From Allium sativum (taxonomy: Eukaryota > Streptophyta > Magnoliopsida > Asparagales > Amaryllidaceae), in contig CM060922.1 of NCBI GenBank assembly GCA_030737875.1, forward strand, positions 324,789,956-324,853,955: DNA of 64,000 nt. The letters run 5' to 3'. A model generated the notes under the pieces. The model did no database searches and was not told the origin of the DNA. It saw only the letters and a program-made list of their open reading frames with translations. Below are positions 25,901 through 37,034 of this stretch, piece by piece (within the stretch, counting starts at the first letter, position 1; every line of letters starts with the position of its first letter). Position numbers and translations under genes: made by a program.

Positions 25901-26438
25901 AACTACATTATTGTGGTGTGGTCAACACTATGCTATGTTAATTCAAACTTTACTACATTGATAAGATGTTGATATCAAAAATAAAATTGATGTATTTAGT
26001 TGCTACTTGGAAATGAAGTTAAAACAACTTCCTTTCCATGTAGTTAAAGTTACATGTAAGATTGTCATTTCAGTTATTGTAATACCACATTCTCTAAGAC
26101 CTAAAGCTAAGCATTACGGATGTTGTAGTCGTCTATAATATTAACTTTCAATGATAAAAAACAGATGTGTCAATGAATCATAATATCAGAGAACATGTGA
26201 TTATATGAAAATCTTTCAAAATACGTTCATTAAAAAGTATTCGTTACAATATCTATCGTAAAACCCATGTTCATATCAAATATAATTATTGCAAAATATA
26301 AATCCAAGGGCGACATATGAAAAATGAGATGAAATGATAAATATCTATTGTCCCATGATATGTTTTCCTTGGACTTGGACTTGCTTTTACTAATTCACTT
26401 TCCTTTAACCTTCTCATTTAAATGCCATATTATATTAC
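22991..26438. other. AT-rich intergenic, no gene recognised
   Basis: Long non-coding stretch. Close to the WRKY-like exon (about 23870-24000, minus) is a pyrimidine-rich segment that could be an untranslated exon of that gene, but this is speculative. The rest shows neither recognisable domains nor clear element ends. Confidence 0.35.
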
Positions 26439-26443
26439 ATAAC

Positions 26444-26769
26444 TATTAGAGAACCTCGAATTATCACAAAACCAATTGGCAATGTAAAGGGTGAACTCTT
26501 AATAGTTATACAGGAATTATTTTACAAATTTCCCAATGTAGGACTTGTTTGAACACGCCCCCGAACGTGTGGCGTATCATGAGCCTAACACGTGGAACTT
26601 ATTGGGTGATGTGGATAAGTGTGGCAATGTGCACGAATTAAACCAGCTCTGATACCATGTTGGAGAACCCCGAATTATCACAAAACCAATTAGCAATGTG
26701 AAGGGTGAAGTCTTAATAGTTATACAGGAATTATTTTACAAATTCCCCAATGTGGGACTTGTTTCAACA
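26444..26769 (-). mobile_element. TRIM retrotransposon (326 bp), complete
   Basis: Two 112-bp direct repeats (26444-26555 and 26658-26769) flank a 102-bp centre. On the minus strand each repeat runs TGTTGAAACAAGTCCCACATT...TTCTCCAACA. The centre begins with a perfect 12-base tRNA-iMet primer site touching the LTR and ends with a G-rich tract CGGGGGCG. ATAAC flanks both sides exactly (26439-26443 and 26770-26774). It has no coding capacity, so it depended on another element. The two LTRs differ at about 9 of 112 positions. Confidence 0.9.
26646..26657 (-). other. TRIM primer-binding site
   Basis: GCTCTGATACCA is the exact reverse complement of TGGTATCAGAGC and abuts the 5' LTR (minus orientation). 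Confidence 0.9.
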
Positions 26770-26774
26770 ATAAC

Positions 26775-27133
26775 TTATTTAATTAATTATATTTTTTTGT
26801 TGTTACACTAGAATATACAACCTTCTGTTTATCCTCAATATACATGGTATATCGGACCCTCTACAACCACGTTCTCACTAAATGGTTGAGCAATCCGAGA
26901 AATACAAAGATCTTTAACCTGACTCCCATTAATTCGATCTGACTAATCATGGTCAGACGAATTACTACATTTGCATACCTTCTAATGAATGATTCGCTAC
27001 TATATTTTCTTTCTCCTATGTTTAGTTCCTTTTAAATGAAAAACATACTTCAAGGATTTATGTCCGTACAACTTGAACTTCTCACCTAGCAAGTGATTCC
27101 TCCACATCTTCAATGCGGAACAACTGCTAATAA
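26775..27133. other. No feature recognised
   Basis: AT-rich sequence between the TRIM and the CACTA-like end. Minus-strand reading gives short open stretches that may be decayed transposon coding, but I cannot name a domain. Confidence 0.3.
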
Positions 27134-27540
27134 CTCACTACAAAAAAAAAAGTTTTCATAGCATTTCAGAAACATTGTTAAATCATTTTACAACATTTTA
27201 AAGAACGTTGTTTAAAACTATGTAGTAATATTTCCAAATCCTAATAGCATTCCTAAAAACACCACCTAAAGATGCTTATTTCAGTGTTTTCACATATGTC
27301 ATGTTAAAGATTTTCAAGAAAGCTGCCTAAAATTTTCATATTGTAACGTTTTTACCTAAGTCATGCCAGACTTTAGGCAGTGTTTCAAAAATGCCATAAA
27401 AAATTTCATTGGTGCTGAGAAACACTACATTATATCCTATTACAACCATTTTGGAAACGCCACCTAAACTTATTTAACAATGTTAAATGATGTAAAATAA
27501 TCGACAACATTTTAATTTGTAATGTTAGAACTTTCATAGA
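27134..27540 (+). mobile_element. CACTA-like terminal region
   Basis: CACTACAAAAAAAAAAG matches the start of plant CACTA (En/Spm) elements, CACTACAAGAAAA. It is followed by about 400 bases of short, related AACATT, AACGTT and CACCTAAA words in both orientations, as in CACTA subterminal repeats. No matching TTTTTGTAGTG right end was found to 33 kb, so this is a fragment or a long, disrupted element. Confidence 0.4.
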
Positions 27541-28149
27541 ATTTCCAAATATTAGAATATCTAAAAGAAAATTTACTCAAATGAAGACTAATCAATTCAA
27601 AATACACTAAGGAAAAACAATTGATGATGAAAACAATTTATATAATAAACATAATAAAGTTACACCGATTTATTTTCCAATGTAGTAATAGTTAGGTAAA
27701 ATATTTCATAGGAAGCACTTTAGACATTCATATGATAGTACCATAAAGATTCTAGAAAACATAAACTATTTAAAGTAGCTAAATGTCATTACCTTGAGAT
27801 TGCCTTCTTTGTAATCCTTGATCTACTAAGAATAAATAATAACATATAGAGAAACCAGCAAACCTAGTTATAAAATCAAAGTATATATTTATTAACTACA
27901 CTATTATTATTTTATCGTTCAGTTTTTTGAAATCATTTAAATTATAACTTGGCTAAATTAGAAATATGTACAAAACTTACTATTTTTTAAAAACTAAGTT
28001 AGCTTAGTAAAACTTTTGTGAGGCATAATTTATCATATGTATTATTTTATTTTTATATACCTTGATTAACTTAGTTAAATTTCATGAAATAAATCAAAAC
28101 TTTCGAGATCAGTTTACTTAGTTAAAAGTTTTGAGCACATAGTTAACTT
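27541..28149. other. AT-rich, no gene seen
   Basis: No open frame or element end recognised. May be the continuation of the CACTA-like fragment. Confidence 0.3.
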
Positions 28150-28870
28150 TAACAAAATGAAGTTAAGTTTTATAATCTTAGCTATACAATAAAGTTAATC
28201 AAAAAAATTAAAATTACACTAATTTTATAAAATTAGTTAATTTTATAATAATTTTTATAAATTTAGCTACTTCCATAAATTTTGTTATAATTTATGGATA
28301 AACCAAATATTTATAAACTTGATCAATTTTTTATAAACTTAATCAAATTTTAGGATTTAGTCTAATTTTTAATAAATTTAGTTAATTTCAATAAACAAAG
28401 TTGATTTTTGTAGACTTGGTTATTTTACTAACTTTACTAATTTTTTATAAACTTAGCAGTATTTCGATAATTTTTGTAAACCCAGTTATTTGTTATAATA
28501 TAATATGATCTTTACTAGTTTATTTACTTTTTGTAACATTTGATTTTAGTCAAATTTATAAACTTATGTAATTTTTTTATCAGATTTAATTATTGCTACA
28601 AACTTAATTAATTTATAAGACTAACTATTTTTTAAACTTAGTTAATTTTTTTATAAAAGATAGCTAATTTAAAAAAAAACAGTTGGCTTAGTATGCTATT
28701 TTAAACTTAGTTATCTTTTAAAAAAATAATTTTTTATGCACTTAGTTTATTTTTTTTAATTTTAAATTTTTATAAGACTTAGATAACTTAATGAATTTAG
28801 TTAATTTATTAAAAATAATAATTATGCTGGTTGATTTTTAAAATATAGTTATATTTTTATGGGCATGGTT
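28150..28870. repeat. Degenerate AT-rich tandem array
   Basis: Dozens of loosely conserved ACTTAGTTAATTTTTATAAA-type words at intervals of about 20-25 bases, without a clean unit length. It has the appearance of an old, diverged simple array. Confidence 0.55.
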
Positions 28871-29146
28871 ATCCTAGCAGATTTTTGTAAGTTTTAACCC
28901 ACCTTTTTTACAAGGCCGTTACACTTTGGATTTGGATATTCGGATTACTCAACCATCATAACAGATAACTATAAGAGATAGTTGGATAGCTCGAGAATCG
29001 ATTATGGACGAAGATACAAGGCTTCAGACAGTTGGAATTATTTGGATTATGTACTGAAATCGGATAAGAACGGATGTGCTTTGGATTTAGGGCCTGATCG
29101 ACCTAATGTTAAGGACCTAGATTTGATCGATATCATTATGATTATA

Positions 29147-29154
29147 GATCGACC
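29147..29154. repeat. hAT target duplication, left (GATCGACC)
   Basis: Identical to 29858-29865. The 8-bp length is characteristic of hAT insertion. Confidence 0.9.
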
Positions 29155-29857
29155 TAGGGTTGCACACAACCCATATCCAACCCAACCCACCAACCCGACC
29201 CAATCCACATAAACCCAACCAACCCATCCTAGTTCGGGTCGGATATGAGTTACAATTTGTAACCCATAATATATATGAGTCGGGTGTGATATTTTGTTCT
29301 ACCCAACCTTATTTTAACCCAACCCAACCCTATATTAGAAAACTAATTTAATACCAGTCCACTTAAAATTAAAATAGCCTAATCATAGAATAATGTTTAT
29401 ATATTCTATAGTAAATGTACAAAATAAATCATGTTTCAAGTCAATCCAAACTAGATAAAATTTGGCAAAGAAATATTAAAGCGCATTTTAATGTATTTAA
29501 AAATGAAACACTTGTTCTACTATGTAGTGAATTAACTTTATATGATGTGTTTTACATTGAAAATACGATAAGATATGTGTTATATTGACTCAGTTATTTT
29601 AAATGCATTATACTAGCTAAAATTTGATATAATGTGCTAAATATTTCAATATTATTCTCTTATATTCTCATTTTTTTTACAGTTTTATGGAACCTAACCC
29701 GACCCTACTAAACCCGACCCAACCCACATTTCAACCCAACCCATATCCAACCGCATATAGGGTCGGATACAGGTTGAACTACGATAAACCCATACCAACG
29801 CGGGTCGGATGAAGTATTTGGTCTAACCCAACCCAACCCATACTTTGTGCAGCCCTA
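29155..29857. mobile_element. Non-autonomous hAT element (703 bp)
   Basis: Terminal inverted repeats TAGGGTTGCACA and TAGGGCTGCACA (right end read inward) agree at 11 of 12 bases, with a perfect GATCGACC duplication outside. The arms are full of ACCCAACCC words on the left and right, separated by an AT-rich centre. No transposase is encoded. It was inserted into decayed Tat-type retrotransposon sequence. Confidence 0.88.
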
Positions 29858-30429
29858 GATCGACCTACTTCGTTGAACTCGTATCGACCATGACTTATTG
29901 ACATTTAATTTATGCAAGTGCATAGAGAAGGATATTGATGAAAGGGTCAGACTGGTCACCCTTGATGCATCCTGATCGTTACCTATCCAAAATACAAATG
30001 TGGGTGATCGGACCCACCTTTTGCTGACCTAGTCACACCTACCACCTAAGTTTCTCTCTGGGATTTCAAGTCGTTCCGAGCTGGACAACATCGATATATA
30101 GAAGTCTATGACATTCAAAAAAGGGATATTCTTTTTAACATAGGGAATTTACTGAATTAAAACTTAAGTATCTTTCCACTATTTTCTTATACGAAAAAAA
30201 ATATTGTATTATAATCTAGTAGTGCAAATAAGAGATTACCTCACTGTGGACGTAGGATCATCATTGAACCACTATACATTTGTTGTGTTCTTTTTCTTTT
30301 GATATATTTTTGTTGAATGTTTTTTATTATGTCTCGTGGTTTATCTGGGGTGTTAGTGACTAGAATTTTTACTAGCATTTTTTACGCTCCAGGAAGGGGT
30401 CACCTTCAAATTTCATTTTGGAATTCTAA

Positions 30430-31540
30430 TGTTTGCTAATGGGTAGGAAGAAGAGAGAGGATGCTCAAGCTGAAGAAAGTCAAGAGGCTTTCTCTAGAGG
30501 AAACCCCACTACCTATCACAATAAGGTAGAAATTGATACAATGATTAAAGAACTATAGTCTTGGATGGAATGTCAGGAGTATTTTCTTAGAAGAAAAAAA
30601 GGAAATGATGTCTAACTTCCTCAATCAAATCGGACAGAAAGGATGACCAAGAGGTCTGGTAGGAGGTGCTGAAGTGGGACCTAGCTTTGGAATGGATTTA
30701 GAAATTAAATTCCCCCCTCCCCCGACTTGAGGCTTAATTTTGGAAATCAAGTGTGTAAAGTTCAGGATTTAGGCTTGGTATAGACAAGGGTAGAACCTGT
30801 TATTGGAACTCGGTTCTGTACTGACCCCCTTCTTGGGTCGGTATCAATCCAAACATAGTGGTCGGGACTGGATGCTCTAGCTCGGACGATTTCTGTATTT
30901 GGGTTGCAGGTGCTGTTTTTGATGATTGAAGGCAAGAAAATGATAAAAAGATGATGGATGTAATGTCAGGAGTCCCAAGAGGATGATTGGTTAATTAAGA
31001 ATTAGATAGTATGAATCGAAGTTTGTTTACTCTAAGTATATGGAATTCTGGAATGAATCGGACTTTAAATTCTGGGGTTGGAAGCTAACAAGGGAAGGAA
31101 GGATCCGACGATTCGCCATATGAGGTATATTCGATATATGGAAAAACCAAGGGAATCAGATGAAGTAATGGAAAAATGCTTCCAGATTTTGTTTCAGATA
31201 TAGATGTCATGTGGATCGGGCAGTTGGAAAATGGATCTATTAGAAGCCGGGTAGAGATTATCGAAAGGTTTGTGGAATAATTTCGGGTCCACATCACAAG
31301 ATCTAAAATGTAACGACTTTGATTACAATTAAGCAGAGGACAGGAGAGTCTATAAGGTAATTTGTGGAAAGATTTAATACAACTATCACTTCAGTGGATC
31401 GATCGAATCCGTCTTTGGTTTTAATGACCACAGTGTAAGGAGTTTTGGATAATTCTAATTTCAAGATTTCTTTGGAAAGCAATTCACTAAGGGATCTTGG
31501 TGAATTCTATCACGAAGTTGATAGTTCTTAAAGTAGGAAG
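30430..31540 (+). pseudogene. Decayed gypsy (Tat-type) gag
   Basis: Starting near 30438 the frame reads MGRKKREDAQAEESQ and is then broken by many stops. Around 31330-31530 it gives ITIKQRTGESIR-FVERFN, then a segment ending in SLRDLGEFYHEVDSS. This matches the plant retrotransposon gag pattern QREGESLRDYxxRFN...SLxxxxxxDLxxxxxKY. No pol follows, because microsatellite DNA begins at about 31638. It is an old truncated relative of the element at 33377. Confidence 0.45.
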
Positions 31541-31637
31541 ACGCAAGAGTAGATCGTGATGCACCTGAGGTTAATGCAATAAGGATATCCAATTTTGGGA
31601 AGTTTTGTATATAAAAATATGATCTTTGTTTGATGAT

Positions 31638-32428
31638 AACACACACACACACACATATATATATACACTATAAATGTGTTTATAGTTGTACTATTCTCCT
31701 ACATCACATAAAAAAATAAATATTTATTTTAGAATAGAGTAATACTGCACAAGAATTTAAAATATTTAAGCAGTATTTTATTTAAATATAAATATTTTAT
31801 TTCAACATTTGAATAGTACAGATTTCTAACTCCACTATTTATACATCCCACTATAATACAATACATTAAATTTCATTTGTTACATCAGTTCCTCACTACA
31901 ACACTCAATCACATTTCACTCAGTTACATTTCACTCAGTTGTATACACATACAAACTCACACTTAAATCCTCACTCACACTCACTTGTCTTCTGTATGCT
32001 TCAGAGTCAGTTTAGTCACCTACATACCTGTCATAGAAACTAACACAATAAACTAGAAAAAAAATTGATTTAAATTCTAGCAAGTATAAATTTAATTTCC
32101 TAAGAATATTAGTGTGTTTCTCATCATATTTCTTGACTTAGTCCGATATGTATATGCATCTGTCTATGTTTGACTGCTTGTGATACTCACAATGATTCAC
32201 TTGTAAATACCGCAAGGTAGATTGTATCTGTAGTGCTCACAGGCTATCTGTCATTCGAATAGTTCACATACATAAACTAAACATACACAATACATGTGTA
32301 TGTATATACACTTATTTTGTGCAGAGGCAATATGGTCAAATATTAATGAGTGCACATGAACCCAGAAATTCATTGCAAGTGACAAAGCACAAATGGAGTA
32401 GCACCTATATACAAATATATATATACAA

Positions 32429-32461
<33 letters not shown>

Positions 32462-32903
32462 CATATGTGTATATATACATGTAAGTATACATGGCAGTAC
32501 ATCAAGCATGCACAAGTGTCAAATACACAAGTGAATGGTTTAGCAAAATCAAAGCCAGACCAGCCAAACTCAAAGGCCCACAATCACAAGCCAGAGCCAA
32601 AACAATTCAGCCAAACACGCACATACACATATATATACACATGTTTGTGTATTTGTGTGTGTGTATACATACATACATACATACATACATGACTCAACAT
32701 GGAATGCAAACCAGACCTGTAAGCACAAGCTACAAAAAGACAACCTCAAGAAAAAGCATGAACAAGTGACTTAGACACACAAACAAATCTAGACATTCAA
32801 GTGTAGTTCACAAACTCCAAGTTAAAAATGCCAATATATTTATGCACAAATAATCAAGGCAGTATTACTCATGGCAGCATACAAATGGATCAGAGAAGTA
32901 CAC

Positions 32904-32960
<57 letters not shown>

Positions 32961-33371
32961 CACATCGGTGTATATATACATACAACATGAACTTGACAAG
33001 TAGAACACACAACGAACAACATGGTGACATGCAACATGAATGGGAAGACCAGAGACAGTATGTGTACAAGAACCAAGCAGTGATGCATACTCACGTCTAA
33101 CAGCCTAAAATACATGCAAATCGAATTAATCACAAGCACAAGACCTGGTGTATTTGACAATAGCAAGATTCCAGTTCATAGGTGCATCTCAGTATGATAA
33201 AAACAGTGCCGATGCATGCACATGGTGAAGTGTATCAGCAACTCAAGCTCAAATATATGTATATGGAGCATATCAATAACCAGGGCACAAGCAAGTATGG
33301 AAGAATTCAACATGCCACAGGATTGTACAACAACAAATGTGTAAAGATGCAAATGCACTATTGCAAGCATG
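31638..33371. repeat. Microsatellite-rich AT/CA/CATA region
   Basis: Contains (CA)n then (TA)n at 31638-31668, (TA)n at about 32428-32453, (ATAC)n at about 32665-32690 and (TA)n at about 32908-32950, set in sequence rich in CACA, TACA and CATGCA words. The same style of sequence resumes after the Tat element (47467-47800), so both are one locus split by that insertion. It may belong to the LTR or leader of the copia element whose primer site is at 49019, but I could not find the LTR start. Confidence 0.6.
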
Positions 33372-33376
33372 AGTGT

Positions 33377-34196
33377 CGTTAACCGGCCTTTTGGCCTGAT
33401 CACCAAAAGTACTCAAGACACGCTCTACTCAACCCATCGCGTGAAGCCAGGGCCACGGGCAAAATTCAGGAAGTGCAGGGGCAAGGACCGAAGAAAGATC
33501 CCGCCAACAAGGACCTCGCACCTTCGCCTCCACAAACGCCGCACCAACGAAGTCAACTAGCCTCAACCCCTCCTCTCATCAAGATCCGCTTCGCACCCAG
33601 CCGGGTGCGAAATTTTGCACCGACCAGGAGCGAAATTTCGTACCTGGCAGGTGCGAAATTTCGCACCTACCAGGTGTGAAATTTCGCACCTCACCCAGGT
33701 GCAATTTCCGAAGGCCGATACCAAGAGGCGCGAAATTCTGGAAGATTGTCCCCATTTCCACCTACTCCTACCTAACCCCTGCCTAACCACTTCCTATAAT
33801 TACCCCATGGCCTCACACTTCAAAGGGAGAGAATTCTTGAGCTTGGAGACCTCCAAAAAGCTTCATTAATGGCATCTCCTCTTTGAGGAAGAAGAAGGAC
33901 AAGATTGTCTTTTTCCTTATTGTTCAATATATGATAATTATGACATCATATATCGTGAGTCACGAATGTAATGAGATGTCATGAGATAGTCTCAACCTTG
34001 TAATTTCTTCCAAGTGATTAATAATATTCCAATGACTCTTCAACGTGGACATAAGCCTTCACTAAGGTCGAACCACTATAAATCTCTTGTGTTATTTACT
34101 GCTTATGTGTTAAATATGTTCTTGTCTATGCGACCATATTTATAATTCCTAGTAATTGGGAATCTTTGGTGTTTGCAACATTTTTTGCCGTCAACA
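33377..34196 (+). repeat. Tat element 5' LTR (820 bp)
   Basis: Begins CGTTAACCGGCC, where the 3' copy has TGTTAACCGGCC, and ends TTTTTTGCCGTCAACA. By hand count it differs from the 3' LTR at about 44 positions plus a 10-base duplication (ATGAGATGTC, near 33971). It carries four self-complementary GTGCGAAATTTCGCAC units at 33603-33705. The R/U5-like part with GAACCACTATAAATC lies near 34070. Confidence 0.88.
33603..33705. repeat. Palindromic array in 5' LTR
   Basis: Four units of about 23 bases, each a self-complementary GGTGCGAAATTTCGCACC (some with single changes) separated by short CxACCAG-type spacers. The matching array in the 3' LTR is at 46880-46978. Confidence 0.85.
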
Positions 34197-34307
34197 TTTG
34201 GTGCTTTCACTGAAAAAACTCGGATATTACGTCTTTCTTGCACATTACAATCTCGACTTCGTCAAGCTTAAGGTTCATTGCTTAACCTTCTATCTAGTCC
34301 GCGTACG

Positions 34308-36445
34308 ATGGTAAGGAAGTCAAAGAACACAATGATCGGCTTTTCAGCTGTAGCTGAGGCCGGTACATCTCGACAACCTCAACCGGCAGACATCCCGACC
34401 ACTAATGAAACTGAACCTCCTATTGTGGACCCTGAAGCGCCCGCAACACAAGCGCAAATCCATACGCTTAGTGAAAAATATGAGAATATACCCGTCGAGC
34501 TCAATCAAGCGCTAAGGAATAACATCTACCTTATGCGCCAACTTAGCGAAAGTCAGCGTGTCATCGTTTGACTACAACTAGCTCGGAACAATGCTCGACC
34601 TCGGCCATCAACATCATAAACTTCCTCTTCCGAGTCAAGGGGCCCATACCAAAGAAGAAGGTTTAGTCTCATCAACAACGTCGCCATCCGAACTAATGCC
34701 CTCGACAATGGCAATGGATACGCAAACGGCAACGGCGACCGGACCACGGTTACCTATGGTGAGGACGCCCAACCTCAGGATTGTTCTCGCCTAACCATCA
34801 ATGAAGGACCCGCTCCTACTAACCAACCTCCTCCTCGACAAGACCCAGCGGCCGCCCGCCGAGACAATGAACTCACCATTCAAGTGGCCCATGCTTTTCC
34901 AGAACCGGATCCACGTGACCCCGCCCCACATCATCACGTGCACCAGGCTCCCGTTATATATGTCGAGGACATGGAAGAAGACGATGAAGACGTCCATCCT
35001 AGAAGACGCCCTCACATCAGAACTCCGGAACCTCGCCAAAACCCATGGGTCCCGATAGCGAACCCTCATCTGACCTACCTTCCCGGCATGGTCTGTAGAA
35101 TCGTGAGGGAGATGCGAGGAAATGTGCATGATTCGTGGGAAGCGCACATTAGGCGCAACCCTTTCACTCGAAGAGTTAATGAAGATGTATAGCCGCGATG
35201 CTTTAGCACGCCTCAGATGCCGCTCTACAACGGCACCGCTGACCCTTGTGCTTTCTTAAACCGTTATGAGTGGAAAATGGACTCAAGCAGAGGCGACGAT
35301 CCAGTCAAATGCAAATGCTTTTCGGTCTTTTTGTCGGGGACCGCTCTATTATGGTTCTCTCGCCTCCCGCTTAATTCCATCAACAACTTAGGCCAATTAG
35401 CGACACAGTTGGTCAAACAGTTCAGAATGCACATTCTGACTCCGAAGAACGCCCTTACTCTTTCCAACTTATACCAAGGACCTACGGAATCACTTAAAAG
35501 CTACATTTCCCGGTTCAACATCGCCCTCGCCGAAGTCAAGGATCCGGATCCGCGCACCATACTCTTCTAGCTAGCTAAAGGAGTCCTTCCTAGTTCCGAA
35601 TTCGGGGCATGGATTGACCAAAAGCAATCGAAGAGCCTCGGTGCTTTCTATGAGAAAGCGGGGCTGTTATTATGCCAAGAAGAAGCAAGGCGGAACCGCG
35701 TCTCCGACGCCAGCCGCCCCACCAACCCTCGAACTGACACCGCAAATAACCGCCCTCGAGTTCGAGAAGCAGGAGGACCTCTCAATCCGAACACGGGGGC
35801 ATGACACCCTAGACAGAGACCAAGCAACGGGGGACAAGGTGGCCGGGGCAACAATCAGGTCCAAACAGAGCCAAGGAGGCCTGACCCCTACCGCGCTTAT
35901 GAGACATATACCCCATTAAATGAAAATCCGGAGACCATCTACTTGGAAACATGCAACACTTTGCCATATCCGAAACCCCTCACAAGGGAGTCGACCGACT
36001 CCGAGAAGAGCTCGGGGAGATACTGCCGATATCACGACATGTATGGACATAACACAAATGAATGTCGACAGCTTCGAGATGCAATTGAAAAACTCATCCG
36101 CGAGAAGCAGCTTGAACGATATGTTCAAGATCCTTTTCCACCCGGAGCCAATCCAAAACCTTCAGCGCCAACTCTTCAAACGGCCACCAAGACGGCCCCT
36201 GGACCGTCTAACGCAAGGCGAGGGATCGTGATCAATACTATATATAGTGGACCGAGCCCTACGCATGACAGCTTTCGAAATATGGAGGAATACATGGGTT
36301 CCATTAAACATGCAACCTACGAGTCTTGCTCCGCTCCCGATGAATTCACCCGGGTCAAGCTCCGAAAAACCATGCGGGACGACATCATTTTCCACGAAAG
36401 GGAGTCCACGGGAATTGAAATCCTACCACCGATCCTTTCGTCATA
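34308..36445 (+). pseudogene. gag: Tat element gag
   Basis: One frame runs through the whole stretch from ATG 34308 (MVRKSKNTMIGF) to the TAA at 36443, interrupted by in-frame stops at about 34569, 35190, 35568 and 35800. The retrotransposon gag core lies at 35214-35570, with MPLYNGTADPCAFLN at its start, LSGTALLWFSRLP in the middle and YISRFNIALAEV at the end. At 36024-36065 is CRYHDMYGHNTNEC, a Cys/His knuckle of the CxxHxxxxHxxxxC type usual in this lineage. Gag would form the cytoplasmic particle that packages the element RNA. ATG 34308 is chosen because the MVRK start is the first in the frame after the leader apart from one 30 bases upstream. Confidence 0.85.
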
Positions 36446-36481
36446 ACGGCTTAAATTGGCGCTGCAACCGTCCGAAAGATA

Positions 36482-37020
36482 TTGGTTGATTCGGGAAGCT
36501 CGGTCAACATCATCTTCAAAGCGGCCTACGATCAGATGAAGTTAGAAGCAAAAGACCTCAAACCATGCCGCTCCACGATTCACGGCTTTAATGGGGCATC
36601 CAGCTGTCCAATGGGAGTCATCGACCTACCCGTTGAACTTGGCACGGGGATTGAAGCCGAGTTCGAATCCTCACCTTCGTGGTTATCGACATTGCCTCAT
36701 CATACAACGTCTTCCTCGGATGCCCCTTCCTCACAGAATTCCGTGTTTGCTTATCGCCATGGCCTCTCCTAATGAAATTTCCAATAGAAAACAGGATCGC
36801 AACAGTCAGAGGCGACCAAGTTAGTGCCAGGGAATGTTACGCGATAGAATGGAAGAATGCGCGCAATAGGGATAAGGGTAAAGCAGTACCTGCCCCCTTT
36901 TTCTCAAGACCGCCTCAGAATAACAATCAGCGGCGTCTGGGCCCTGGCTCAGGCGCCACTCCTGTCTTTCCGATGACCTTGACCCAAGGAAAGACAAAGA
37001 GCCCGAGTACGAGAGACCAA
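36482..37020 (+). pseudogene. Tat element aspartic protease region
   Basis: VDSGSSVNIIF at 36485-36517 contains the retropepsin active-site triad DSG, in a different frame from gag. The C-terminal half continues in a third frame from 36679 (VIDIASSYNVFLGCPFL, then VRGDQVSARECYA), as in Tat polyproteins. At least one frameshift therefore splits the domain, and its product would not be active. It would normally cut the gag-pol polyprotein. Confidence 0.8.
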
Positions 37021-37034
37021 CTCCAGTCGAGCCC

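Larger units (their letters stand above)
28880..30420 (+). mobile_element. Decayed Tat-type LTR, interrupted by hAT element
   Basis: Without the hAT insertion, this region ends in a segment around 30235-30290 (GTGGACGTAGG..GAACCACTATACATTTGTTGTGTTC). It strongly resembles the R/U5 part of the intact Tat LTR at 34045-34095 (GAACCACTATAAATCTCTTGTGTT). A gag remnant follows on the same strand. LTR borders are not resolved. Confidence 0.4.

Noticed and set aside
29160..29350. ACCCAACCC runs considered as interstitial telomere DNA
   Set aside because: Plant telomere repeat is CCCTAAA; these words lie within the arms of a hAT element with its own inverted ends and target duplication.
32251..33100. 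Open frames on both strands rich in Tyr, Ile and His
   Set aside because: They are translations of (TA)n, (CA)n and (ATAC)n microsatellites, with equally good frames on the opposite strand.
33473..33869. Open frames across the Tat LTR, repeated at 46640-47149
   Set aside because: They read through the palindromic array (KFRT.. and NFAP.. repeats) and are open because of its composition. LTRs of this lineage are non-coding.
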